Source: Saccoglossus kowalevskii (taxonomy: Eukaryota > Hemichordata > Enteropneusta > Harrimaniidae). Taken from it: 64,000 bases of DNA. The position numbers were made by a program, and so were the translations under genes. The notes under the pieces are model-generated. The model did no database searches. It had not been told where the DNA came from and saw only the letters and a list, made by a program, of their open reading frames with translations. Position 1 is the stretch's first letter; each line of letters starts with the position of its first letter. The DNA is taken from the NCBI RefSeq assembly GCF_000003605.2, contig NW_003143808.1, positions 97,952-161,951 of the forward strand. Reading direction: 5' to 3'. Positions 1 through 12,400 of the stretch are shown here, in pieces.

Positions 1-1445
1 GATCGTTCTTACAATTCTGATAGGATTTCACCAACAGAAATAATGACAACTTCAAATGAGTTTTAAATAAGAGTACATGATGATTTGTTATTGGAAATAA
101 TAGTTATTTTATAAAATCGCTTACATGCGAAACGATTTCATTACCTTGTAAATAAATGCATCCAATTGAAATGCAAAACTCTATTCGTTAAATTATTTTA
201 AATATAAATAAATATTGGTGAAACATTATTGGACCAAATAACATTTCCACCCGGAGTTAGTCAAATAGTTCTATCATTTATTACAATTACGGTGGCCCGT
301 ATATACACTGGTTCCGCTAATTTAAAGAAAACGGTCCGCTACTTGAAACGAAATTACAGGCACATTGAAATTAGTCCCCCATATGAAAATCGTCAAATCG
401 ATACGCTACTTGAAAATCGGCCCCTACCTATAAAACTATTTTAAAATCGTTTCGCTACTTCGAAAATTGCCAGAGGTAACTTTTGACCTGCAGATATGAC
501 CCGGAAGTACAACGCTATGCACATTACTAGCATTGACCCCTCAAGTCAGTATTTTCTCTGTATCAAATATGTCCATTTAAATGTCACACATTTGTTTGAC
601 TTCATACACTCAGATATGTACTATGCTTTTTAACAAACTTGATTAGTTATTCAAAGCCTATAAGTTGCAGCTCTCGGAATCACACTTGAATCATTATGTA
701 AAATAGAAATAATACATTACTAGCATCTTGGTGTCGGCATTAGATGTCATTGGCTATTAGTCACATAAGCAGATTAATACACGTATAACCTGACTTGTAA
801 ATACCGACTACTTGAAAACTATACACTCGTAGCCGTAACTGAATGACTTGTACCGGGTGTCATGACCAGTGATGTCAGACTTTTGTTTTAACACAATGTC
901 GACATGGACACAATCTTACGGAGCAAAAGAATGAAACACAATAGAATAGTTGACAGCAAATTGATAGTGTTACATCAATACGGATGGTATCGATGGATCG
1001 CAGTAGTTAAAATCTCAAGTAAAATGATGATCAAATATTACCATGAGAGTTAACAGACATACTTGAAGAAACATTAGAAGAGACATGCATAGTACAGTTA
1101 CTACTTACTAATTACTAATCGATACAAGGCTTATTTAATAAATAAAGGAATGCATATGCAATGAGGACATACACGGGGTGAAGCTGCAGTATTCAGTAAA
1201 TTAGCAAGGAACGCTAATAACTAAAATGCTTAAGCAACAAACTCAGTTTTCAATTTTGTTTTGGGTTGACTTCCATAGGAAAAATCAATGGTGAGCAATA
1301 TTTATCTCATTATCAATCCACATAAATGTATCCTATACGTATATCTTCGGTCAACATATCTTAGATCAACTTGAAATGATACCCTTTGAGTGGGATTTCA
1401 AAATTATCATATGCAACAATAAACGAAACGAATCTATCATCCTAC
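1..1445. other. No gene recognised; possible intron or flank of DEG/ENaC gene A
   Basis: AT-rich sequence. I looked on the minus strand for the expected next channel exons (PGT block, LPPPYGxC block, CxxPC block, GxS TM2) and found none. Confidence 0.5.
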
Positions 1446-2010
1446 CGTTATCCCATTGCCAGTTCTTGGACCGATGGTATACTCGTTTTTCTGAACATTA
1501 ATCTGCACGTGTAACCCAGAGTTAGAGCCCGTTAACGAAGTATTTAGAAGGTTGTCAAGTCCGTTGTTGAAAGAGTAGCAAACGCCATGCTCTGTGAAGA
1601 CGGTTGTGAAATTTTCCGGACCGCACGCATGGATATCCGCAGAATTAAAGAACTGGCATTTTAGAATTGTGTCTTCTAATTGGTGGGCTGCAGTCAACTC
1701 AAACTCTGTACGGTTCTTTAGTAGAGGATCATTCTCCAATAGAGTCCAGTTATAGCTGTCACTCAGGCGTGGACCGAAACCGACAACTGGGTATATGCGC
1801 CAAAGGAGTTCTTCAAACGCAGTCCCATTAATAACTGATTTTCTATATCTGTTTTGATTACATATAGTGACTGTAGGAAAGGTTAATGATCGTGGAAATT
1901 GAAGTAATGTCAACGTGTCCACCGGGTAGTTAAAATATGATTGAACTTGCACAAATAGAAATACGAATAGACATATTGCACAGCTAATCACAAGAATAAT
2001 CCAAACTGAT
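1446..2010 (-). CDS. DEG/ENaC gene A, exon 2 (TM1 and proximal extracellular domain)
   Basis: One base plus 188 codons, ending in phase 0 like gene B exon 2. TM1 is followed by the post-TM1 FPTVTICN block. Several N-x-S/T sites and GVCYSFN follow. There are no internal stops, so the exon looks under selection. Confidence 0.92.
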
Positions 2011-3002
2011 CTGTGAAAATATAAATAGATACAAAACAAATAGAAGAGCGTATAAATCATTGCAAACTATTTAATAAACTTCCCGATTTCCACACTACGC
2101 AATTTTATGTAGCGTAAATAATAGTTTCCAAAATTAGATTTGCAGTTTGCAAGCAATAATACGTGTATTTACATTGCCAAAACAACGTCTGTCTTTGTCT
2201 GGGAATTCAGCACAATTTATGTTGATATAAAACATAACCTTTTGTGCAGTTTGAAATCTTACTGGCAGTCAATCCTTATTTTCAAATAACCTTTTGATGT
2301 CTACTATGTTATAGGGATAGCTGCGTCAGTGAGAGGTAATTAAACTAATGTTGCCGATAAGTGTGAATTATTTTATGCATCGAGAGAGCAAAATGCATTA
2401 CGGTTTAATTAGCATTTCGTCATCCATAGTTACTTAGTCATTACATGAACATTAAACACTTGAATAATTAATTAAAGAAACTTAGCCTCTTAAATATTAA
2501 CTACAACAACATTTTGCACTCATTAATAATGCGCTAGTCTCTACTGAGCTGTTTGCTTATCCTCGATAGATACTGCCATTCGACATCTCAAACACAATAT
2601 GCAGTTTCACATATTTACAATCCTATTCACATACGACCAGGAAGTATAAGTATCACATACTACTAGGAAAGTAAAAAGTAATACAATGCCATGATACAGT
2701 GATGGGATATAAAGATCGCTATATCGTCAGTAAAATACCTATTTGAAAATTATTTGAATTTTTTTTCGTGAAATGAAGTTATACAATCACAAGGATATCT
2801 AAAAATACAACCTTCGTTTCCAAGAACTAGTTGGGTCCACTGTATATGCAACTCCATGCAAGGTAGTTTCTCCCATAAACTGCGAAAATTCTTGTGAGAA
2901 GGTTTTGAGACGTCGTTTATTCTTACTATTGTCCGGCCCAGCTGGTGATAACTCTGTGCTAACATGTCCCTCCATGTTCTTCAGGAACTGACGAGTTATC
3001 AT
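1446..3002 (-). CDS. DEG/ENaC-family channel paralogue, 5' two exons only
   Basis: Exon 1 (3002-2812) encodes a charged N terminus and FMGETTLHGVAYTVD with the His-Gly gating motif. Its donor is AAG|GTTGTA. Exon 2 (2010-1446, acceptor attttcacag, donor ACG|GTAGGA) encodes TM1, FPRSLTFPTVTICN, the KSVINGT and GVCYSFN blocks, and ends after GPRTGNGIT. The visible 252 codons match gene B exons 1-2 in intron position and phase and are about 60% identical in exon 2, so the pair arose by tandem duplication. The PGT, cysteine-rich and TM2 exons are not visible in the 1,445 bases to the window edge. The gene therefore either continues left past a large intron or is broken. Start: Met at 3002, or the in-frame Met at 2975 (MEGHV). 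The ligand is unknown. Confidence 0.85.
2812..3002 (-). CDS. DEG/ENaC gene A, exon 1
   Basis: This is 63 codons plus two bases. The TTLHGVAY segment is identical to that of gene B, followed by an SSWKRR lead into TM1. The split Arg codon (AG|A) joins to exon 2 at 2010 in frame. Confidence 0.82.
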
Positions 3003-4005
3003 CTGATAAGGCTACACGTGGTAACGATCGACCAATGAGAAAGCGCCGTTTCAATGGGCAGCGTACGATATTATAATTTAATATAATATAATATTTAGAA
3101 AAATACTGCCGAGCGTAGCTATCAAAACTAATCTACTTTGTGAAAGACACTTTTTTTTAGAATTAAAAAATATGTGAAAGTGAAAGACAGATATTGGTCA
3201 TTGGATTGACCTGAACCCCCACGTCCTTGTCAATTAACTATGTGCTAATTTTGACGGCATATTTTGCTGGTATTACAACCAGCGTTATGAATAACACGCA
3301 TAGTAACACATAGCACACGTGCATTAATTTAGAATGTATTGACATATATAGTGTACATAGTGAGAAAAATTAATATAGATCGTACAGAAAGTAGTGAAAA
3401 CAGCGAGCAATTTGATATGCATTTTGTTACGTGGCAAATTGAGGATCATTTATTTATTATTGATAGATTTTTACATAACATTGTATATGGTTTCACTGAT
3501 CAGTAAACGTAAATAATTCCTCATACCAGGAGAAATGCAATTAGAGCTAATTCAAGCATAACTATTTACACTATAATAAAATGGTATCTGCTGAAATACA
3601 CACTGGAGCAAATAAAATAATAACCTAAATTCTAGTTGATAAATAATTTTTGTCATGACAAAGGTAGCCAGGATTTTTTTTCCAGATTTTACCACCTTAC
3701 TAAAGGGAAGGTTTGACCTGGGTGGCAAGTTTGAACGGCCCAGCTAAAAAAGTCACAGAAGACGCAACAAACACATTGCTATATGTTCCGAGGACTTCAT
3801 TAGATTTACTTTTAATATAGTTGAATTAACTATTAATATAGTTGCTACATGAAATGGATTTAAACGCGTTCCTATATAGGGAGGCGTTTTAATTGGAGTT
3901 TAATTAAACTCAATTACAATCCAATACAACGTAGAATTGCGTTTTAATTAAGTTTAATTAATTAAATAAAAGTTAAATTAATATTCCGTGACTGAACATA
4001 GAATT
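3003..4005. other. Intergenic, no gene seen
   Basis: This lies upstream of gene A. An AT-rich ATTATATTATAT-like tract near 3078-3098 and an inverted CCAAT near 3030-3036 could be promoter elements of gene A, but this is weak. The rest is AT-rich with short TTTAATTAA tracts at 3894-3970. Confidence 0.4.
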
Positions 4006-4107
4006 GTTTGCTAAGCTTAAGTTTAGTATGGGTGAAGGTATGGTATAATTATATTAATATAAACTGAACCATACCTTCCCCCAATACTAAACCTAAGCTT
4101 CGCAAAC
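4006..4107. repeat. Long imperfect hairpin (39/40-bp inverted repeat)
   Basis: The left arm 4006-4044 (starts gtttgctaagctt) pairs with the right arm 4068-4107 (ends aagcttcgcaaac). Only a few mismatches and one gap separate them across a 23-base AT-rich loop. It resembles a small foldback transposon relic. Confidence 0.85.
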
Positions 4108-4431
4108 TTGCAAGGTTCTAATTCCCAACATCTGTGCTTGAAAAGAAATAGTGATTAACATTCACTATTTTCGAATGCTCCGCCCCTAATTGCATAAATT
4201 GCTTGTTGTTTATCTAGAGTAGGGTTGAAGACGCTAAATATAATCTAAAATTTATATATGCGTAAGTACAAAATAACGTAGTTGTCAAAAAAGGACGCAG
4301 GTCGTTGTGTCGTCACAGGAAGCGCTGTCTCAGCACAGACCAATCTACTTCCCATAGGTCTTTGCGCTTTACGCAATAGTATCTCTGCCATAGGCAGCCT
4401 TCAATGTTGTGGTCAATCACCTCACTACGCA

Positions 4432-5180
4432 TGGCCATTTTTCCGCGGTTGTTTCATTCGAAACCGAACTACAAAAAGTGGAAAAAACGTATGTGACAAC
4501 CGAACTATTTATCAATGCCAGATTTATATCCTTGGGGGCGAACTCCGCACAGTTCGATACGCGTTACTTATCATCACTGCACAAAGCAGCTTTGCATAGA
4601 ACTCATTTGCATATTCGAATATATTCGAACTACAAGACCCTGTCGGTTAACAAAGTTATGCGTAAGCCACTTGGTTACTTTAATCACTTTAATAAGACGT
4701 TTCACGCCCCGACTAAAATATACATGACTTGCGTTAGAAAAGTGCAATCCTTTCCTACATGCCAAAGCATTAGTTTCTACTATAAATGACTAACTTTATA
4801 AACTTACTAGAACCTGTGTGTTCTATGACTGTTAGACGCGCAAAATTGAACCCGTTCAAGCCAGAAATAGTATTGAAATATTCACCAGAATACAAGATAA
4901 ACGGAAATGTTAGTAAACTCCTTTCAGTGAAATTAGTCTTAAATGTTTCTTTCCCAACTATATACGTTAACAGAACGTTTTTTCTCCTCAGTTTTAGTGT
5001 ATCACGTGCGCCATTTCACTACAGTAACATTACCTTGCGAAACATAGTCCGCGATAAAATGGTTCGTTTTTACGTTTTTACTGAAGTCTAACATTAATAA
5101 ATAATTCGGATGTTACATACGTTTTTTTCCACTTATTGTAGTTCGGTTTCAAATGAAACAACCGCGGAACAATTTTTTGC
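4432..5180. repeat. Inverted repeat pair A (about 85-bp arms)
   Basis: Arm 4432-4517 (contains ttccgcggttgtttcatt) is repeated inverted at 5095-5180 (contains aatgaaacaaccgcggaa). The internal 580 bases show no gene. It overlaps the next pair in an A-B-A'-B' order, so it is not a simple single hairpin. Confidence 0.8.
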
Positions 5181-5696
5181 TGGAGCCTGAGTTCTACGCG
5201 TGATTTGATTGCGTTCAAATCTGTTTCATTTCAAACTGCGCATGCACACACACTGTGGTTTCTCGAAATGCATAATAATTAGGTAACTTGTCACTAATAA
5301 AAGTCACCGAAAACATTTTGAGCAATAGTACTAGAGTGAAATATAAACCTCTGCATTCTCCATGAATTTCATAATTTGATCATGGTAAAGAGAAAACCTG
5401 TGCTTACTTTGAACAGTTAGCTGGAGTCTGATCGAAAACGTGTTTCAAAAATACCTTTACATCATTTTTCCGATTATTTTTTCAGCTCGTAAAGATGGAA
5501 TCAGTCAATTTAGAACTAACATGTATGCTATTGGAAAGCATGTTGGCACAATTTTACTGAAAAGACGAGTTTTTCATTGCTCATGAATATTAATTTATGC
5601 AAATGAGACGATTATTTCAACCAGTCGTGTCATGCACCCCCCCCCCCCTGGTGCAGTGATGATAAGTAACGCGTATGAAACTGTGCGGAGTTCGGA
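4537..5696. repeat. Inverted repeat pair B (about 45-bp arms)
   Basis: Arm 4537-4582 (ggcgaactccgcacag, then acgcgttacttatcatcac) is inverted at 5648-5696 (gtgatgataagtaacgcgt, then ctgtgcggagttcg). A C-homopolymer directly precedes the right arm. Confidence 0.8.
5560..5652 (+). repeat. Dispersed repeat, copy 1
   Basis: About 90 bases, including cattgctcatgaatattaat and caaatgagacgattatttca, recur in reverse complement at 22351-22440. They end in a C-run here and a G-run there, which suggests a transposon-derived unit. Confidence 0.8.
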
Positions 5697-8600
5697 AAGG
5701 ACGCCGACCTGCAAGGGGACGCAGGTAACTAGCGAGTAAGTGACGTAATTTGAAAACATTCTAATATTCGTTTTCTGTTAACAAGTCGTCATTACGCTAT
5801 ACCCATACAGTCTGCCTACTTAAACTTAATATTTGAGATGGCTCTGGCATTCCTCGCCGTTTCTGTGCAAATTGATAACAAAAGAAACAGTTTTTTAATC
5901 GCCTAACTTTCGAGAGTAAAGGAAAACCCCTGCTCTACGGCCACAAGCATAAACGCTGACGTCAGGTAACCAACGGAAATATAACAAGCAGCGAGAAAGT
6001 GATGGGCCAATCAATATGCCTGACCAATTCCTAGTTACCGGCCTCTTGTGGCTCGGTGCGCCATGACACATGAGGCGGGAACCAGCCATCGAACCAGCCA
6101 AAGTAATTGACGGCACATACGCCCTCTATTGGCGACCCGTTAATACTAAGCACCCTCAGTAGTGACTGATACTTGTGGTGCGTTTAATAATTTATCATGT
6201 AATTTGTTTTTTCAGGATTAATTGTACCTTTGTTAGCACTGCACCATTTATGACTCCTTTGAAAGTCATTATCAATTTTTGAGAGATTGATTTTATTGAT
6301 TTGAATGAATTTATATAGGTTAGTATCACCTGCAAAGAGTCGAAAATTATGAGAATTGGTAGAAGTGGCTATATAATTAATGTAAATTATTCAACATACA
6401 GAAGCAAACATGTGATTTGTCAAAAACAGATTTTATTTCTGAAATATATTTATAGATTGGAAAAAATGTAATGGTTTGAGTCCAGAATATATCAACTCGC
6501 CAAACTTTGCTTTTATATCAACTAATTCATTCAATAGCCAACGTCAATGTTTTATAAAACTGATAGAGAACTCAGTATAAAGAATAAGGAAGGATTGAAA
6601 ACTGGCGACAGAACACATTTCTAAATACTGACAATAAAAATACTAGTACTATCTGAACGAATAGAGATAGATAAACTCATTTATAGAAAATCTCCAAATT
6701 GGAGACGGTATTCTGTTAATTGCAATGAGGATATTATGACCTATATCAACAAACTTGAATTTATCTAGCATTTTATTTGATAGTGTAAATTAGGCTTTTA
6801 TATTCTATGCACGAAAGTCATTTACAGTTTCTATTCAAATCCCATGAGCTGTGTCATACAGTTAATAGCTAGATAATAAATGTCAGTAGTATGGTTCCTC
6901 ACAAAAACCCGTCGGCAGTAACATGGTTTGCATTCAATCCCCAATGATACAAGTATGATGTTCGATAATTAATTTATATTTCCGTCGCTCAGTAATTTAG
7001 GATTCGCGTCGAATATATATTTTGTACAGTACTGTCGTTTGATGGTTCCTGTTTCCTCGCTGTTTGATGATTCTGTCTGTCCGTCTGGAGCTAGTAAATA
7101 ATTGTTCTCAGTGGTACATGATTTGTACACTAACTGAATGTTGAAAATCCAGTACCTTGGATGAGTTCAGAACATCATTCTTTTTATCAGCGATCTGAAT
7201 ACTGGCATCTTTTCCATGAACTATCTCCGTTCACTCTGTCTACAAGTCTATGGTTTTAATTGTCAATTGTCAATTGTCGCCAAATATAGTGGAAACTTGT
7301 ACAAATCCTACAATACCTCCAATAACCCCTCTTTGTTGTAATATGCCCTTAACTTTTAGTGTATTCGACGTGAGCGTTAATCACTTTCAACATCATGTCT
7401 CTCGCTCGAAATATATTCTGTTGGTTGGTAGATTCTGCTGCCTTTACGTCGCCGTCTCATGTTTACGTGCTAATTAGAAACTGTTGGTTGACGTGGATTT
7501 TTTCCGGGAGTCCCGTAGTCAATATTCTGTGTGTCCAAATTGCCAAGGAGTGATTTAGTATATCTGACATAAATTTTATATTGTGCAGTCTTTGGGCGCA
7601 GTATTCTAAGAAAACGGGTCATCGTATTAATCATCGCGCGTATGGTGCGTTTGAGTATGCAAATTTCGAATACGTCATTGACAGCCACTTAGTTCTGAAA
7701 TATCGAACGCGATAGTTTAGCTGACCTAAATACCGGATTTTATTTTTTTAAGTTTTTATTTTTTACACTATTTCGTTTGTATTCTAACTGATGATGTGGA
7801 AATGGGCAAACATAGTACAATAACGCGAATACAATGTCATAAGTGAACAGCGAATGTAGCGCTCAGCGCATGGGTTATAGAACTAGTCATACAATTATAA
7901 CATGATTCATTACACGTGACCGGATCTCCTCCATTCTCCGCGAATTAGCGTATTTGAATATGAGAGATGACAATGTGACTTAATTTTGAGTCCCACAAAT
8001 ATATGATTCTGTAGTTTATTATAAAATGTCGAAGGCCGACACACTTCGAAAATGCATAGTTATTATATCTGACATCTATATTTGTGCATGTCTATATAAT
8101 TAGCCTAATTTTTTAATGTTTTAAATTTGGATGATCTGTGTTTATAACACTGATTATCTTCTGATGAATTAGTATTACGGGTTCATAACAGTAATACTTT
8201 TTATGAACATTTCCCTTTTCAACTTCCAGCTACAAAATAGTTCAAAATTTGTTTAGTTTTGTAATTATCACAACTGTTTGATGGGTGTTCTTAATCGTCG
8301 TTTCTTCAGTTTAGCAAATTTACTTGCATGCGTCTAATAGACAAAAAAAAATTCCTATAACTTTAGATTAACAATTTTGAAAGCAAACGTTCATGTCATC
8401 CATTCTAATTATAGTTCCGTTTGTGTGGATCAGATGAATATTTATTACACATTTGTCCAAATAATAAATACCTAATTGTTTATATTAACTTATCTGCATA
8501 TTTTGAAATTAAAAAAAATTATGGAGATCTAGAATTAGGTCACTTTATACACATCAAGTTCATTAATTTGGTTAACGGTTGTTGATGTGGCTGTGATTTT

Positions 8601-9178
8601 GGCATTATATCAGCTTTAATATGACAATTATTACGGAAAGGTCAAAATTATGCAATTCATATCTTTACAAAGGATATAATGAATTAAATTTTGATTTCAG
8701 TTTCGTATCCTCTGTTGTGTCTTGTTATATATTTGATTAGGAATTTATTTCGTTTTTTTTTTTTTTTTTTTTTTTGCTATGAATTAAATCCAGCTGCGGA
8801 AATCAATACTAATAACTCCGCAGGGAAAGTACCTCTACTGGCACTAATTTTACAAGGTTGATGCCCTTTCTCAACTTTAGGTATTCAAATACTAATCAAT
8901 TGCATTTTTATAGCATGACAAACTCCGAGTGCCAAAATACAAAAAATTAGTAATTTCACAGAACTACGTTTACAAATCATATGCCTATTTTCAAATTGCT
9001 ACAATGGCTACACGTTCACGAATCAGAGACTGCCATTCTGGAGTATACCATTCAAACTTATCCGACGTATTGTAGGACAATTGACATTATTTGCTAGGAA
9101 ATAAATAAATTATTATATTCAACAATAAACTGTCACGGTGCCCTTCTTTTTCTTTCGAAAATAAATTTTCCGATATCT
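5697..9178. other. Intergenic, no gene seen
   Basis: AT-rich sequence with only short chance frames and a poly-T tract near 8752-8775. No conserved motif, RNA gene or clear repeat was recognised. Confidence 0.5.
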
Positions 9179-9184
9179 TTTATT
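9179..9184 (-). promoter_or_regulatory. Possible AATAAA polyadenylation signal for gene B
   Basis: The first AATAAA hexamer on the minus strand after the gene B stop codon lies about 140 bases downstream. AATAAA is common in AT-rich DNA, so the call is moderate. Confidence 0.45.
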
Positions 9185-9323
9185 GTTTCAATCGCAGATA
9201 CTGACGTCACCATTTTTTGAAGATTGACCCTTTTTCTTGTTTGAGACGCACTACAGTTAGTTGGCTAGTGGCATTCAACAAGTTCTATAGTCTGCAAATA
9301 TCAGGATTTTGAACAATCTTAAT

Positions 9324-9421
9324 TTACCGCTGAAAAACGTAGATAAGGAAGAAATCAAGGAACTCCATAATTGTCAAAACACTCACACCCAGGCATAGTC
9401 CCATCAAGCCACCAAAACTAC
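9324..9421 (-). CDS. DEG/ENaC gene B, exon 8 (TM2, selectivity filter, stop)
   Basis: The acceptor is tttaatag. It encodes SFGGLMGLCLGVSVLTIMEF, which holds the family's GG-x-MGL block and the G-x-S selectivity filter (here GVS), then the rest of TM2 and a very short C terminus ending in TAA. Confidence 0.93.
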
Positions 9422-12400
9422 CTATTAAAATAAAAATTAAACGTTACTATACATGGTATTTTGTCTTATAAATGATCAAAGCTTGATGATGCTTGAGTTT
9501 CTATGTTTCTTGAAAAATGCATATCATTCATAATTAGGGTGGTAATTTACGACTACGCCATTGTAGTAACAGTACAGAGATATACTCACTAGCAAGTGAC
9601 CATGGAGATACAGCTGGAACCAACATTATTTGCTTGTGCACAAGTTCTTCGAAGAATACTTTTAGGTCAACAATATTGTTGCTATACAAACAAAGAATAA
9701 TACGTCAGTGGAAATCGGTCAGGTAAATCACGTAAAGAACCTGTTGACTAAATCGTGTACAAATAAGTTTTTATATTGTTCGTGCGAAAAAAGAAAAAAA
9801 TACACGATTACTTTCAACACTTTTATATGTAATTGCAAATCATAGATTAAGGAGACTTACGTCAATACATCCTCAGTCACATCGTACATGTCTGTTACAC
9901 GGTCAATAATAGACGGCGATGGGAATTGCGCGAAAGTAACACGTGGGTTGTAAGCTGTCAGCTCACACGGCAGGGTACAGTGAAACTCTCGAGATCGTCT
10001 TGATACCGAATCTGAAATATAAGTGTAACTCTAAATAATAAAATTAATCGTCTATAATGGTTTCATCGTGGTTTTGCTAATCATTTTTCAATATCAACTT
10101 TTTATTGACAAAAACATCATTGCAAATTGTCTCGAGAAAGTGTTTAGTAACAACCCGACCTAAACATGATTTCCCTCGTGTATGAGACACAGTCGGGGTT
10201 TCCCAAGCAGTTTTATCTCATCAACCCCTATTTAAATTTCACTTATGTTCTGTACACGTGTAATCTATGGTTATCCACAAACCTGATTATTTAATCGGGT
10301 AATGTTTCACTATTAATTAGGATATTCTCGTTATACAACATGTTTGTCAAATGTTTTCCTTTTCAGCGCAAAGGTACTTCGTATACAGGTTTTTTTAAAT
10401 CATCCCCAATAATGTATTCTATATTCGTAAACGAGTAAATCTAAATAAGCTTAACTTCATAAGCACATAATATTTGTATAAATAAGTATACAGATTTCAC
10501 TGACATAAGAACAATTGTCACACGGTCATTCTTTGATATGGGTATATGATTATTAATTAATATTTATAAAGTGCGTATATTAGGGTTTGTATTTTATTTC
10601 GACGTAAACCTTGAATTGAATAACAATAATATTGCATTGTTGGCGAGTATTGTAACTTAATATAACACGAACTAAAGCATTATTTTAATAGCGTGGCACT
10701 AAGTTATTGGAATCTATGTTTGACATAGATTGTGGACCCAATCTGTACAAGTTATCCTATCTATAAATATTCATCAGTATGCAGAAGTGATGGATTAATA
10801 TATAAGAGGGATAACAATAGTTTAACTAAATTGTCAGGTCAAATGTTCAAAACGAAATATATAATAATATCTTATTCAGCTCTTTTAGGTTGAAATTGGT
10901 GTTACTATCTGATGTCTGAAAGATTGCACTTAAATTGTACTGAGAAACAACGTACATATAGACTGGGTATCAATACTAATAATGCCGTTACAAATGAAGC
11001 ATATTACACATCCGATACTTCCTCAATGAGATATTTGCAAATATATTTTTAATATTTAATTAATATTTAATTAAAATTTAATTAAAATTTAATTAGTGAC
11101 GGTTATTTTTATCGCTTTAAATGAATTCATAAAAAATGCTACGTTTTTATCGTATTGATTTATTCCCGACTTATTGTACTCATGCTAGTAATAGTAGTGT
11201 TCATATGACTATCATACTATGAAAAGTGTTTAAAAGCGATAACACTTTCCAAGGTCACTTTGAATATTTTATGTTGTATTATTAAACAGAATATTCCCCA
11301 GCGCTACACATTGTATGTATACACGAGATTGTAGCCGTGCTGCGTAGACGTCTAGTTTTGCCCGTTATTAGTTACATTTACTCCTCAGATCATTAAACAC
11401 ATTTTTTTTTTTATACAGTAAATATTAAATATGATAGGTGCCACTTACATATTAGTGCATACTGACTAGGTAGGGCCAAGATAGATATAAAAGTGTAATT
11501 GACAACATAGGTTGTGTTATGGACTAGTTGGCAACATCTCATTCGTTTTCTTTATAATTGTATCATTACGAGAATTACAACGAAAACAACAAATCAATAC
11601 AAACGCAACGGAAACGCTATAATAATATTTCTTTAAAATTTTAAATATATGAAAAATACATGCATCTGTGATTTAAAAAATAAAAGTGTCGACATAAATC
11701 ATATGATTTACTGTTGAATAGATAAAAAATGCTACGTTTTTATCGTATACGTACTGATAAAAGGCCATGCACATTCCACTGCTTCTTTAATATTACACAC
11801 ACGCGCAGGTCCTGAAAAATATCAAGAAGAAATAAAACAATCGTGATTAGAATTATATCAATCCCTCTTTGTAATTTGAGTTTTTTTGTCTCTTGCAATT
11901 TTTGATCCCTGATATGGGAAAGCAAAATGACGAAAGTCGGATACTATTGATATAAATCATAATATTGGTTGAACATTTAATGGGGTTTTCAGTGGGAGAA
12001 TTGCATTTCATGTGTATACAATGAGAAGTTCTTTGAATTTAAATTGAATTCAACACAATCTGTAACTAACTCTTTGAACATTATTCTCAAATTATGTTGA
12101 GTTTCATCTTTTCAAAAGTCTCAGCGTTACGATTACAAACATTCATTCGGATTTGTTGGATATTGTTATTTCTCTTTCACGTGCAATTGACTGTGGTTAT
12201 TCAGAAACTGTTAGTACCTGGTAAATACGGTTCTTTGCATTTGCATCTACTAATCAATAATTCGGTCATATGTTCGTTGACGCAGCCTTGATAAGAATAT
12301 ATTGGATGATATTTTGTACCTTTAGATGTGCAGTTACTTCGATATGGTGAAGGTAGGAAATGTGCCTGAGTATGGAGAAAATGGTCGCAACGATCGTGTC

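Noticed and set aside
800-900. Minus-strand TPGT motif left of DEG/ENaC gene A, a possible exon 3.
   Set aside because: The surrounding frame has a stop shortly upstream, no acceptor, and no other resemblance to the gene B exon 3; a chance match.
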